Assembly (NCBI GenBank): GCA_035695105.1
Contig: DASSEV010000031.1
Coordinates: forward strand, 8,248 to 72,247
Direction of reading: 5' to 3'
Length of the DNA stretch: 64,000 bases
Source of the DNA: JAICYJ01 sp035695105
GTDB taxonomy: Bacteria; Actinomycetota; Thermoleophilia; Gaiellales; JAICJC01
Below, piece by piece: positions 8,425 to 16,621 of the stretch (positions are counted from its first letter, which is position 1; each line of letters begins with the position of its first letter). The translations under genes were made by a program, and so were the position numbers. A model generated the notes under the pieces. That model searched no databases. It had not been told where the DNA came from and saw only the letters and a program-made list of their open reading frames with translations.

Positions 8425-9404
8425 GCAAGGTCGTTGTGGTGACAGGCGGGTCGGCCGGCGTGGGGCGGGCGACCGTCCGCGCATTCGCCGACCGCGGGTA
8501 CGACGTGGCGGTGCTGGCGCGCGGCACGGACGGTCTCGAGGCGGCGCGGCGGGAGGTGGAGGCGGCCGGCGGCCGCGGGCTCGCAATCCCGGTCGACGTT
8601 TCGGACGCTGACGCGGTCGAGGACGCAGCCCAGCGCACCGAGGACGAGCTGGGGCCGATCGATGTCTGGGTGAACAATGCGATGGTCACGATCTTCGCTC
8701 GGCTGCAGGACATCGAGCCCGAGGAGTTCCGGCGGGCGACGGAGGTGACGTACCTGGGAACGGTGTGGGGGACGATGTCCGCGCTGCGCCGGATGCGCCC
8801 GCGCGACCGGGGGACGATCGTGCAGGTGGGGTCGGCGCTCGCGTACCGGGGCATCCCGCTGCAGTCGCCGTATTGCGGTGCGAAGCACGCCATCCAGGGG
8901 TTTGTCGACTCGATCCGCGCGGAGCTGATCAACGAGCACAGCAGGGTGCATCTGACGATGGTGCAGATGCCGGCGCTGAACACGCCGCAGTTCAGCTGGT
9001 GCCGGTCGCGGATGGGCAAGGAGTCGCAACCGGTGCCCCCGATCTTCCAGCCGGAGGTGGCGGCCGAGGCGATCGTGTGGTCGGCCGAGCATCGCAAGCG
9101 CGAGCTGTGGGTGGGTTGGCCGACGGTCAAGGCGATCGTCGCGAACGGCATCAGCGCGCTGGCCGTCGACCACTACCTGGGTCGCAAGGGCGTGTCGTCG
9201 CAGCTGCTGGACGAGCCGCTTCCGCCGGGCCGGAAGGACAACCTGTTCGAGCCGGTGCCGGGCGATCACGGGGCGCACGGAACGTTCGACGGCGAGTCCA
9301 GGCCGGTCAGCCGCGAGCTGGAGGCGTCCCTGAACCGCCGTGTGATCGCGGCGGCGGCGGCCGGCGGGGTGCTCGCGGTCCGCGCGCTGCGGCGGAACGG
9401 GTAG
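8421..9404 (+). CDS. Short-chain dehydrogenase/reductase with C-terminal extension
   Basis: This is a classical SDR with an NAD(P)-binding motif at T8-G15 (TGGSAGVG), NNA at 85-87, and catalytic S138/Y151/K155 (YCGAK). At 327 aa it is about 70 residues longer than the usual SDR. The tail ends in a short hydrophobic, Arg-rich segment and may contact the membrane. It is last in the operon, starting in an ATGA overlap with the GMC gene. Context suggests oxidation or reduction of a product of the sugar-acid pathway. The substrate is unknown. Confidence 0.85.
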   Translation: MSKVVVVTGGSAGVGRATVRAFADRGYDVAVLARGTDGLEAARREVEAAGGRGLAIPVDVSDADAVEDAAQRTEDELGPIDVWVNNAMVTIFARLQDIEPEEFRRATEVTYLGTVWGTMSALRRMRPRDRGTIVQVGSALAYRGIPLQSPYCGAKHAIQGFVDSIRAELINEHSRVHLTMVQMPALNTPQFSWCRSRMGKESQPVPPIFQPEVAAEAIVWSAEHRKRELWVGWPTVKAIVANGISALAVDHYLGRKGVSSQLLDEPLPPGRKDNLFEPVPGDHGAHGTFDGESRPVSRELEASLNRRVIAAAAAGGVLAVRALRRNG

Positions 9405-9414
9405 GCTGGGCGGC

Positions 9415-9768
9415 ATGGCCAGGGGCACTGACGAGGCGCAGGTCCCGCTCTCGCAGGTGGTGCGTGAGGCGGCGGGCATGGTCGATCCGAGCGACAGCCT
9501 GGCGCTGGTCGGCGACTTCGAGCGGTGGTTCGAGGACGACGACGAGCCGGCGGCGACGGTGCCGAACCTGGAGCGGCGGCTGGCCGCGGCCCTGGACGAG
9601 CTCGATCCGGAGGGGGAGGAGCCGGCGCTCGCGGTGGCCGCAGCGGTGGTGTCCTACTTGGCAACGATGCCGCGGCACGCGCCTAGAGATGCCGAGCGGG
9701 TGATCGAGCAGGCCCTGCGGATGCAGTACGGGGACGACGTCCCCGAGGCGATCACCGCCTGGCTCTGA
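9415..9768 (+). CDS. Hypothetical acidic protein (117 aa)
   Basis: This is a helical, acidic protein (FERWFEDDDEPAAT; LDELDPEGEEPA) with no recognised domain. The ATG at 9415 has no Shine-Dalgarno but lies 7 nt after TAGGCT (9402-9407), a -10-like box, so a leaderless transcript is likely and the gene may be transcribed independently of the operon ending at 9404. Confidence 0.65.
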   Translation: MARGTDEAQVPLSQVVREAAGMVDPSDSLALVGDFERWFEDDDEPAATVPNLERRLAAALDELDPEGEEPALAVAAAVVSYLATMPRHAPRDAERVIEQALRMQYGDDVPEAITAWL

Positions 9769-10285
9769 AGGGCGGCCGTGACGCTCCCGTCACCATCCCG
9801 TTACAGTCAACCCGTCACAGCTCCGTCACGAAACGGCCACGCGCACCCGGCGGGGCTTTGACTCCAATAATTGGGTCGCGCGCGGCTTCCGCCCAACCAG
9901 GCCGGGAACCTGTCACGATTGTGTGCCGATTCGGCAACCGACACCCGGCGGGTCTTTGACACCGTCCGGGTGGGCGTGACGGTTCTGTTGCGGGATCGTT
10001 GCCAACACAGGCCGTGACGGGTCTGTGACTCAGTTGTGACGGTGCAGGCCATCACAGAACCGTCACCCCGCGGTCACACCCACCCGATCGGACTTGGTCT
10101 CCAATAATTGGCTGCGGGTGAGTTACGGGTCAACCAGGCCGCCGGCCCGTCACGATGTGTGCCGATTCGGCAACGGGCACCCGGCAGGTGTCGGACACCG
10201 TCCGGGTGGGTGAGTGGAGTTCGTTGCAAGAACGTTGCCAACGCTGGGCGCGATGGATGGGTGACCCGTTTGTCGTGATCGTCGG
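9769..10285. repeat. Non-coding region with imperfect tandem repeat (period about 236-237 bp)
   Basis: The 517-bp gap between convergent genes contains two diverged copies of a repeat. Marker TCCAATAATTGG occurs at 9863-9874 and 10100-10111. Marker TGTGCCGATTCGGCAAC starts at 9922 and 10158. CACCGTCCGGGTGGG follows in both. The same stretch holds eight exact CCGTCAC/GTGACGG heptamers (9787, 9812, 9823, 9976, 10014, 10036, 10060, 10147). No convincing gene lies here. Confidence 0.8.
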
Positions 10286-11425
10286 TTACCGGCTGGCTTC
10301 GGGTGGCGCGGCCGTGCCCAACCGCTCGGCGCGCTCCTGCAGCAGCTCGCTCACGACCGCCTGGATCGTCCCGGCGATCGGAATCGCCAGCAGCGCGCCC
10401 ACCAGCCCCAGCACCGCCCCGCCACAGAGCACCGCGACCAGCACCGTCAGCGAGGGAATCTGCACGGTGCGCCCGTAGATCAGCGGCTGCAGGATGTGGT
10501 TCTCGATCTGCTGGTAGACCGTCACGATGATGAACATGATGATCGCCGCCCGCGTGTCGACCAGCACCCACGCCGCCGCCACCACCCCGAACGAGCCGAT
10601 CGTCGCGCCGACCAGGGGAATCAGGTCGAACACCGCCATGAACACGCCCAGCGCGAGCGAGAACGGCACGTCGAGCAGGTACAGCGAGATCGTGGTGACG
10701 GCGCCGCAGATCAGCGAGATGACCAGGTTGCCCGCCACGTAACCGCCGATGTTCCGGTTCATGTGGTTGACCGCGGCCACGATCCGCGGCCGGCGTTCCG
10801 GAGGTATCTGGCTGAGCGCCACCCTGCCCAGCGCGGGCAGCTCGTACAGCAGGAACAGCGTCAGGAAGAACACCGTCGACACCGCGACCGCGCCGCCAAG
10901 CACCGTGTCGACCGTTCCGAAGATGACGTTCGGCAGCACGTCCAGGTGCTGCTTTGCATGCGCCGCAAGGTGGTACTTGCGGTCGAGCTGGCGAAGCGTG
11001 GGATTGTGCTTTGCCTCCGAGATCGCGGTTGGCACGGCCGTCGTCAGCTGATCCACCTGCGTGACGAACGGCGCCACCAGCGTCACCAGGATCGCCACGA
11101 ACAGCACCACGAACCCGACGAACACCACGGTCGCCGCCGGTCGCCGACCCATCCGCGACTCCAGCCGCACGACCAGCGGATTCAACGCGATCGCCAGGAA
11201 CGCGGCGGCGAAGATCCAGACGAGCACGTCCCGCATCTGGCCCGCGACATCCGCCACGAAGGCCAGCGCCAGCAGGCCGATCACGATCCGCATCACGGAT
11301 CGCGTGCTGACGTCGATCACCATCCGCCCGGAACGCGGTCCCCAGCTCGGTGCGAGCAGCGGCTGCTGCTCCTCGTCACGCGGCAGCGGCGCCACCGGCG
11401 TCGTCGTTCCTGGGGGTCGCGTCAC
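10286..11425 (-). CDS. AI-2E family transporter (PerM/TqsA-like permease)
   Basis: This polytopic membrane protein of about 379 aa has the AI-2E transporter pattern: an N-terminal membrane pair, a soluble helical middle, and a conserved C-terminal membrane block containing GGYVAGNLVISLICG and the motif ENHILQPLIYGR. Substrates of this family are varied and unproven here. GTG at 11425 is preferred because it forms a GTGA overlap with the upstream gene. The frame is open to 11455. Confidence 0.85.
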   Translation of the reverse strand: MTRPPGTTTPVAPLPRDEEQQPLLAPSWGPRSGRMVIDVSTRSVMRIVIGLLALAFVADVAGQMRDVLVWIFAAAFLAIALNPLVVRLESRMGRRPAATVVFVGFVVLFVAILVTLVAPFVTQVDQLTTAVPTAISEAKHNPTLRQLDRKYHLAAHAKQHLDVLPNVIFGTVDTVLGGAVAVSTVFFLTLFLLYELPALGRVALSQIPPERRPRIVAAVNHMNRNIGGYVAGNLVISLICGAVTTISLYLLDVPFSLALGVFMAVFDLIPLVGATIGSFGVVAAAWVLVDTRAAIIMFIIVTVYQQIENHILQPLIYGRTVQIPSLTVLVAVLCGGAVLGLVGALLAIPIAGTIQAVVSELLQERAERLGTAAPPEASR

Positions 11426-11820
11426 GAGCTCTCGCGCAGCCGCCTGCCCAGCCACTCGACGTCACTCCGAACGCTCGCGATCGTCCGCTCCGGCACCGGC
11501 GAAACCCGCCGCAGCACGCCGATGCCGACGACGGCCACCACCGCCGCGGTCAGCAGCGTCGCCAGGGCGACCAGCGCGCACGCGAGCCATGCCGGCATCG
11601 CGGTCGAGAGCGCGAGGATCACCGTCACCATCAGCAGGATCGCTCCGGTCGCCGCGAACGTCGCGGCAGCCGCCGCGAAGCCCACGCCGACCGCGGCCTC
11701 GCGCGCCTTCTCGGCCATCTCCTGCTTGGCCAGCGCCACCTCGTCCCGCGCGAGCGCGGTGAGGTCGGCGGACAGCCGGTCGAGGGCAGCGGCAACCGAG
11801 TCCTGCGGTGAGCGGATCAT
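11422..11820 (-). CDS. Actinobacterial holin-superfamily-like membrane protein (132 aa)
   Basis: An N-terminal amphipathic helix (LARDEVALAKQEMAEKAREA) is followed by two hydrophobic segments, the layout of the phage-holin/DUF1469 family found in stress operons. It precedes the AI-2E permease with a GTGA overlap. A SigB-like promoter lies 10 nt before the ATG, and no Shine-Dalgarno is visible. Confidence 0.75.
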   Translation of the reverse strand: MIRSPQDSVAAALDRLSADLTALARDEVALAKQEMAEKAREAAVGVGFAAAAATFAATGAILLMVTVILALSTAMPAWLACALVALATLLTAAVVAVVGIGVLRRVSPVPERTIASVRSDVEWLGRRLRESS

Positions 11821-11830
11821 CGCCGGAGTG

Positions 11831-11856
11831 GTACCCCCGAAGCGGTCGCGTCTAAC
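11831..11856 (-). promoter_or_regulatory. SigB/SigF-like promoter of the holin-like/AI-2E operon
   Basis: On the minus strand GTTA (11856-11853) is followed after 16 nt by GGGTAC (11836-11831), and the ATG follows after 10 nt. The -35 differs by one base from GTTT. Spacing matches the other sites in this region. Confidence 0.5.
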
Positions 11857-14353
11857 CGGTCCGGCCGGTCAGCCGCAGCACGAGGATCGCGATGTCATCG
11901 GCGTTGCGTCCGCGCGGCCGCACAACCGCCCGTTTCGTCCGTTCGACGACATGCTCCGCCGTCGCATCCTCGGGGAGCTCCGCCAGCAGTTCGACCAGCC
12001 GGTCCTCGCCGCCGGCGTCTCGCCACGCGTCCGTCACCCCGTCCGTGTAGAGCATGAGGATGTCGCCCGGCTCCATCGTCGTCCTCGTCACATCGAGCTC
12101 CGGATCGTCAAACACGCCGAGCAGCGTCCCGCGGCCGCCCACCCGCTGGACCGCCCCACCGACGCGGCGCAGGAGCGGCGAGGGGTGTCCCGCGCGGCTG
12201 ATCGTCACCGTCGTCTGCTCGCCCGTCTCGAGCACTCCCACCGCGGCCGTGCAGAACCGCAGGTCACCGGTCTCGGTGCGCCGAAGCGCCCGGTTCACCG
12301 TCTCCAGCACGTGCCGCGGATCGTCGTTGTCCATCGCCGCGGCACGCGCGGTATGCCGCGTCACCCCGGTCAGCGTGGCCGCCACCGCTCCCTTTCCGCA
12401 GACGTCGGCGATCATCACGACCCACCGCCCATCGCCCGTCCGGAACAGGTCGTAGACGTCGCCGCCCACGTCGACGCCTTCGCCGCCCGCCTGGTAGCCG
12501 GCGGCGATGTCGAGCCCGGGGATCGCCGGCAGGCTTGGGGGCAGCAGGCTCGCCTGCAGCGTGTCCGCGATCTCGCTCCGCTCCTCGAACAGCCGGGCGT
12601 TGTCGATGGCGAGCGCTGCCCGGTGCGCCAGATCCTCGGCAAGCCGCACGTCGCGCTCCTCGTACAGCCGCCCCGACTCCGCCTGCACGAACGTGATCGC
12701 CCCGATCGTCCGGCCGCGCGCGATCAGCGGCACCGTCAGTGCCGACCGCAGCTTCAGCTCCCGCAGGATGCGGAGCAGCCGCTCGTCGGGGGCGGCCTCC
12801 TCGAGCAGCTCGTCGGTGATCTCCGCCAGGTGCTCGGTCTTCCCCGATCGCAGCACGGCGGGCACGCCGCGCGGCGAGTCGGAGTCGGGCGGATACTCGA
12901 CCTGCAGCCGCTCCACCAGCGCGACCTTCGCCGGGTCGCTATGGGCGACCGTGACGTGCTGGATCGTGTCTCCGTCGGCCAGGTACACGCTGCACCAGTC
13001 CGCGAGCGCCGGCACGGCCAGCGACGCCAGCCGGCGCAGCGCCACGTTCGAGTCGAGCGACTCGGCCAGCAGGTCGCTCGCCTCGGCGAGGAAGCGCAGC
13101 GCCTCCTCGTCTCGCTTCCGTTCCGTGATGTCGACGGTGACGCCGCCCATTCGCACCGGCGAGCCGTCGCCCGCGTCGATCACCCGTCCGCGCCCGTCCA
13201 CCCACCGCACGGCGCCGTCCGGCCGCACGATGCGGTGCTCGAACGCATGGCCATGCCCGGCCAGCCCCTCGGCGATGCGGGATGCGACCACAGGCCGGTC
13301 GTCGGGGTGGATCAGTGACAGGTAGTCCTCGTACGAGCCGCCGAACGTGCCGGGCTCGAGGCCGTAGATGCGCTCCAGGCTCGGTGACCAGATCACGCGG
13401 TTCTCGGCCGGATCCCACTCCCACCAGCCCATCGTGCCGGCCTCGAGCGCCGCCTCCAGGCGCTGGTTGCCGAGCGCGATGTCCGCCGTCAGCATCGCCC
13501 GCTCGAGCGCCTGTGCGCACTGCGAGGCGAGCGTCAGGATGGCAGTCCGCCGGGGCGGCGCCAGCGCCGCCGTGTGCTCGAAGCTGAGCGCCAGCGCTCC
13601 GATCACCTGTCCCGGTGCCTTCAGCGGCACCACCGCCCAGGCGACCCGGCCCTCGGCCGGCGCCTCCATCGACGGGAACCTGGCCAGGACGTCGTCCCGC
13701 GAGTCCATGAACACCGGCGCACGCTCGCGGATGGCCGCGGCGATCGGCGAGTCTCCGTCCACGTCGATCGTGCGCCAGCGCTCCACGATCTCCGTGGCGT
13801 ACCCACGCGTCGCCGCCACCCGCACGCTCCCACCGCCCGGGGCGACCAGGGCAACGGCGGCGGCCGCCGCGCCCAGCACGCGGATGCCCGCCTCGGCCGT
13901 GATGTCGCTCACCTCGTCCGGCGTCGCCGCCGCCGCCAGCCGGCCGGAGATGTCCTGCAGCACGCGCACCCGCTCGCGGTCGGCAACCCACGTCGACACG
14001 TCCCGCATCGACAGGGACGCTCCCAGCGTCGCACCGCCCGGCGCCACCACCGGGAAAGCGTTGATCAGGTGGTGCCGCCCCGCATGCGCCACCTCGAGGT
14101 CGCGGATCGAGTCGCCGCCGACGGCCAGCCGCAGCGACTCCACCACCTCGGGCGCCAGCGCATCGCTCTCAGCGATCGAGGACGGGCGTCCGCCGAGCAG
14201 GTCGGCTAAGGCGCGGTTCGCGTAGAGCAGTTGTAGATCACGGTCGACCAGGCCGAAGCATACCGGCGCCTCGTCCATCGTGGCCGCGATGGCGTCGGTC
14301 GGCGAGAGCGACTCGATCGAGGAACCGACGTGGGGCGGGTCAGGCCGCCGCAC
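11852..14353 (-). CDS. PAS/GAF-domain PP2C (SpoIIE-type) serine phosphatase, RsbU/RsbP-like
   Basis: This 833-aa sensor phosphatase is predicted to dephosphorylate STAS-domain anti-anti-sigma factors. Domain order is PAS (about 20-125), GAF (about 135-285), PAS (about 300-415, with TVDITERKR at its end), GAF (about 425-590), and PP2C/SpoIIE (about 605-830) with metal-binding acidic motifs GGDVYDLF, LYTDGVTDA and NADDIAILV. It is 12 nt downstream of the STAS gene at 14366-14704 and probably co-transcribed. No membrane segment is seen, so signals are likely cytoplasmic. This is the input end of the partner-switching module. Confidence 0.92.
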   Translation of the reverse strand: MRRPDPPHVGSSIESLSPTDAIAATMDEAPVCFGLVDRDLQLLYANRALADLLGGRPSSIAESDALAPEVVESLRLAVGGDSIRDLEVAHAGRHHLINAFPVVAPGGATLGASLSMRDVSTWVADRERVRVLQDISGRLAAAATPDEVSDITAEAGIRVLGAAAAAVALVAPGGGSVRVAATRGYATEIVERWRTIDVDGDSPIAAAIRERAPVFMDSRDDVLARFPSMEAPAEGRVAWAVVPLKAPGQVIGALALSFEHTAALAPPRRTAILTLASQCAQALERAMLTADIALGNQRLEAALEAGTMGWWEWDPAENRVIWSPSLERIYGLEPGTFGGSYEDYLSLIHPDDRPVVASRIAEGLAGHGHAFEHRIVRPDGAVRWVDGRGRVIDAGDGSPVRMGGVTVDITERKRDEEALRFLAEASDLLAESLDSNVALRRLASLAVPALADWCSVYLADGDTIQHVTVAHSDPAKVALVERLQVEYPPDSDSPRGVPAVLRSGKTEHLAEITDELLEEAAPDERLLRILRELKLRSALTVPLIARGRTIGAITFVQAESGRLYEERDVRLAEDLAHRAALAIDNARLFEERSEIADTLQASLLPPSLPAIPGLDIAAGYQAGGEGVDVGGDVYDLFRTGDGRWVVMIADVCGKGAVAATLTGVTRHTARAAAMDNDDPRHVLETVNRALRRTETGDLRFCTAAVGVLETGEQTTVTISRAGHPSPLLRRVGGAVQRVGGRGTLLGVFDDPELDVTRTTMEPGDILMLYTDGVTDAWRDAGGEDRLVELLAELPEDATAEHVVERTKRAVVRPRGRNADDIAILVLRLTGRTG

Positions 14354-14365
14354 GCTTCACCCGGG

Positions 14366-14704
14366 TCAGGGGATCAGGTGCACGGTGCGCGCGATCAGCG
14401 TCATGTCGAGGACGCGGCGCACGGCAGGCGAGGCGTTCATCAGCTCGAGCCGGCCGCCCCGAGCCGCCAGCCGCTGCGCCGAGGCCAGCAGCACGCCCAG
14501 CGCGGTCGAGTCGAGGAACTGCACGCCACGCGCATCCAGCCGGACGATGTCGCCCTGCGCCTCGGCAGCATCCAGCGCGCTTCGCAAAGCGTCCGCCGAA
14601 CCGATGTCGAGCTCGCCCTCCACGTGCAGCACGGTCACCGCCTCCTCGACCTTGTGCTGCTGGAACTGCGGGTGTCGAGGCCCGGCGTCGTTCGCGTCTG
14701 CCAT
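14366..14704 (-). CDS. STAS-domain anti-sigma factor antagonist (RsbV-like)
   Basis: This 112-aa STAS protein has the phosphorylatable Ser in FLDSTALG (S66). In its family the unphosphorylated form binds the GHKL anti-sigma kinase and frees the sigma factor. An upstream in-frame ATG at 14716 lies inside the predicted -10 GGGTAT, so ATG 14704 is chosen. It precedes the PP2C phosphatase gene. Confidence 0.88.
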   Translation of the reverse strand: MADANDAGPRHPQFQQHKVEEAVTVLHVEGELDIGSADALRSALDAAEAQGDIVRLDARGVQFLDSTALGVLLASAQRLAARGGRLELMNASPAVRRVLDMTLIARTVHLIP

Positions 14705-14714
14705 GTGCAGGACC

Positions 14715-14741
14715 ATACCCGTTGCCCGAGGCGTGGCAAAC
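14715..14741 (-). promoter_or_regulatory. SigB/SigF-like promoter of STAS-PP2C operon
   Basis: On the minus strand GTTT (14741-14738) is followed after 17 nt by GGGTAT (14720-14715), 10 nt before ATG 14704. This suggests self-regulation by a SigF-type sigma factor and a near-leaderless mRNA. Confidence 0.65.
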
Positions 14742-14746
14742 GGGGC

Positions 14747-15151
14747 TCACGCCCCCAGCGCGAAGGTCATGACCACCTCGGTGCCCGACGGCGGGGTGGG
14801 GCGGATCTCGACGGTCGTCGTCAGCGCGGCAATCACCGGCAGCCCCAGCCCGAGTCCAGGACTGTCGACGCGCGGCGCGAAGCCGCCGCCCTGATCGCGG
14901 ACGGTGATGGTGACCACGGCGTCGGTCAGCTCGGCCCACACCTCGATCTCGGCGTCGGCCACCGATCCGTCGCGGTAGGCATGCTGGACGACGTTGGTGC
15001 AGGCCTCGGTCACCGCCAGCAGCATGTCGGAGGCCTGGTCGCCGCCGATGCTGTGCCCGTCCAGGAAGCCGGCGACGGCGTGGCGCACGAGCGGAATGTT
15101 CTCGGCCTTTGCGGGAACCGAGAGCTCCAGCTGCACCTGCTCGTCGTTCAC
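14747..15151 (-). CDS. GHKL-domain anti-sigma factor (RsbW-like serine kinase)
   Basis: This 134-aa anti-sigma kinase has a complete ATP-binding site: N-box E49/N53 in TEACTNVVQHAY, G1 box DQGGGF and G2 box GLGLPVI. It should bind a SigF-type sigma factor and phosphorylate STAS antagonists. The start is GTG at 15151 in a GTGA overlap with the upstream STAS gene, so antagonist and kinase are made together. Confidence 0.9.
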   Translation of the reverse strand: MNDEQVQLELSVPAKAENIPLVRHAVAGFLDGHSIGGDQASDMLLAVTEACTNVVQHAYRDGSVADAEIEVWAELTDAVVTITVRDQGGGFAPRVDSPGLGLGLPVIAALTTTVEIRPTPPSGTEVVMTFALGA

Positions 15152-15522
15152 GCGGTGGTGCCCTCTGGGGGAAACGGCTGGGCGGCCGCCTCGTCTCGGC
15201 TCGAGTACACCGGCATCACCGCGTCGAGCCCGGTCAGCTCCAGGATGCGGCGCACCGCGGCGCCCGACCCGTTTCCGACGATCAGCGCCCAGCGGCGCCC
15301 GTGCTCGGTCGCGTCGCGGTGCGAGGCGATCAGCGCACCGAGCACCGCGGAGTCGATGAACGCCGTCTCGGAGAGGTCGATCATCACCGATCGTGCCGAC
15401 GACGCCTCGTCGAACGCCTCGCGGAGCTCGTCGACGGACGACAGGTCGTGCTCTCCCGTGAGCACGACGACGCACCCGTCAGCCGCGTCCTGACGGACAA
15501 GCGAGATCGCCCGTGAGCTCAT
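15148..15522 (-). CDS. STAS-domain anti-sigma factor antagonist (second copy)
   Basis: This 124-aa STAS protein has the target Ser in FIDSAVLG (S58). The frame stays open far upstream, but ATG 15522 is preferred because the alternative ATG at 15534 overlaps the predicted -10 element. It is coupled by GTGA to the GHKL kinase gene and is divergent from the small gene at 15586. Confidence 0.87.
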   Translation of the reverse strand: MSSRAISLVRQDAADGCVVVLTGEHDLSSVDELREAFDEASSARSVMIDLSETAFIDSAVLGALIASHRDATEHGRRWALIVGNGSGAAVRRILELTGLDAVMPVYSSRDEAAAQPFPPEGTTA

Positions 15523-15532
15523 GGAGGGCACC

Positions 15533-15557
15533 ATACCCGCCCGGGGGGACGGGAAAC
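15533..15557 (-). promoter_or_regulatory. SigB/SigF-like promoter of STAS-GHKL operon
   Basis: On the minus strand GTTT (15557-15554) is followed after 15 nt by GGGTAT (15538-15533), 10 nt before ATG 15522. It is the best match to the consensus in the window. Confidence 0.7.
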
Positions 15558-15585
15558 ATTCGGCCACCGCACTACGCTGCCGGGT

Positions 15586-15912
15586 GTGTCCGCGCACCCG
15601 GATTCCATTCGCGCCCGGCTCTCGGCCGACGCGCCGCAGGCGCAGGTGGTCTCGGCGCTGCTCGTCGTCGCCGGTGCGCAGGCGGGCCTGCCCGTCGACC
15701 GCATCGACGACGCGGTGATGGGGGCGGATCTCCTGCTCGGTGCCCGTCGCATTCCGCGGACCGTCGGCCTGACCATCCATCCCGGTGCCGTCGAGCTCGC
15801 GGTGAGCGACGTCGACGCCGCCTGGCTCGAGGGCCAGCGGCAGATGCTGGAGGTGCTCGCGACGGCGGTGATCGCCGAGGGCGCCGGCGTGAGGCTGCGT
15901 GTCGAGCCCTGA
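15586..15912 (+). CDS. Degenerate GHKL-like small protein upstream of SigF (unknown function)
   Basis: This 108-aa protein is not clearly assignable. Its order of helices and strands resembles the N-terminal half of RsbW-type GHKL domains: a helix DRIDDAVMGADLLLGA sits where the N-box would be but lacks the Glu/Asn residues, then strands TVGLTIHP and VELAVSD follow, with no G boxes. It resembles the protein at 17036-17350, which also precedes a SigF gene. Start GTG 15586 lies 7 nt after TACGCT (15573-15578), suggesting leaderless transcription. It overlaps the sigma gene by 14 nt. An accessory regulator of that sigma factor is inferred. Confidence 0.65.
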   Translation: MSAHPDSIRARLSADAPQAQVVSALLVVAGAQAGLPVDRIDDAVMGADLLLGARRIPRTVGLTIHPGAVELAVSDVDAAWLEGQRQMLEVLATAVIAEGAGVRLRVEP

Positions 15913-16621
15913 CCGCGCGGCCGAGCTGGCGGTTCGCGCCGCCGGCGGAGACGACGCGGCGGGAAGGGAACTGGTGGCCGCCATGCGGCCGCTGGTCTCG
16001 GCGATGGCCGCCCGCTTCGCCGGCCGCGTGCCCCGCTCGGACCTCGAGCAGGCGGGAATGGTGGGCGTGCTGCACGCGGCACGCGGGTTCGACCCCTCCC
16101 ACGGCACGCCGTTCGGCGGGTACGCGGCCCCGTTCGTCATGGGCGAGATGCTGAGCTGCGTGCGTCAGCTCGCCTCACCGGTGCGGGTACCCCGCTCCGT
16201 CGCGGACGCGGAGCGCACCGTCAACCGCGCGATCGAGGAACTGACGATGCGCGACGGCCGCAGCCCAACGCCGGACGAGGTCGCCGAGCACACCGGCCTC
16301 GAGGCCGACGCCGTGGTGGAGGCGCTACGCGCGCGGATCGCATCCACGGCGGTCGGCCTCGACGAGCCCGGCGTCGAGCACCCGTCGACGCCCGACCCCG
16401 CTCTGCAGGAGGTGGAGCGCCGGCTCGATCTGGGCGCACGGCTCGACCGGCTCGACGCGCGCAGCCGCCGGGCTGTGGTGCTCCGCTTCGGGCTCGAGCT
16501 ATCGCAGCGTGAGATCGCCGAGCGTCTGGGTATCTCCCAGATGCACGTCTCGCGCCTGCTTCGTGCGGCGATGGTGACGCTGGCCGACGAAGGGGAGGAC
16601 GGAGATGCCGCTAGGAGCTGA
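15899..16621 (+). CDS. RNA polymerase sigma factor, SigB/SigF/SigG family (first)
   Basis: This 240-aa group-3 sigma-70 factor contains region 2 (DLEQAGMVGVLHAARGFD), region 3 and region 4 with an HTH (LSQREIAERLGISQMHVSRL). It likely recognises the GTTT/GGGTAT promoters around it and is controlled by the neighbouring GHKL/STAS proteins. Start GTG 15899 overlaps the preceding small gene. Its 3' end overlaps the convergent anti-sigma gene by 11 nt. Confidence 0.92.
   Translation: MSSPDRAAELAVRAAGGDDAAGRELVAAMRPLVSAMAARFAGRVPRSDLEQAGMVGVLHAARGFDPSHGTPFGGYAAPFVMGEMLSCVRQLASPVRVPRSVADAERTVNRAIEELTMRDGRSPTPDEVAEHTGLEADAVVEALRARIASTAVGLDEPGVEHPSTPDPALQEVERRLDLGARLDRLDARSRRAVVLRFGLELSQREIAERLGISQMHVSRLLRAAMVTLADEGEDGDAARS

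Noticed and set aside
9807..10571. Two minus-strand open frames in the repeat region
   Set aside because: They cover the diverged tandem repeats, have no coherent domains and no start signals; one overlaps the end of the AI-2E gene.
10496..13318. Very long plus-strand open frame (940 codons) opposite the AI-2E and PP2C genes
   Set aside because: Its product is Arg/His/Gln-rich low-complexity, typical of the antisense of GC-rich genes, while the opposite strand carries clear PP2C, GAF and PAS domains.
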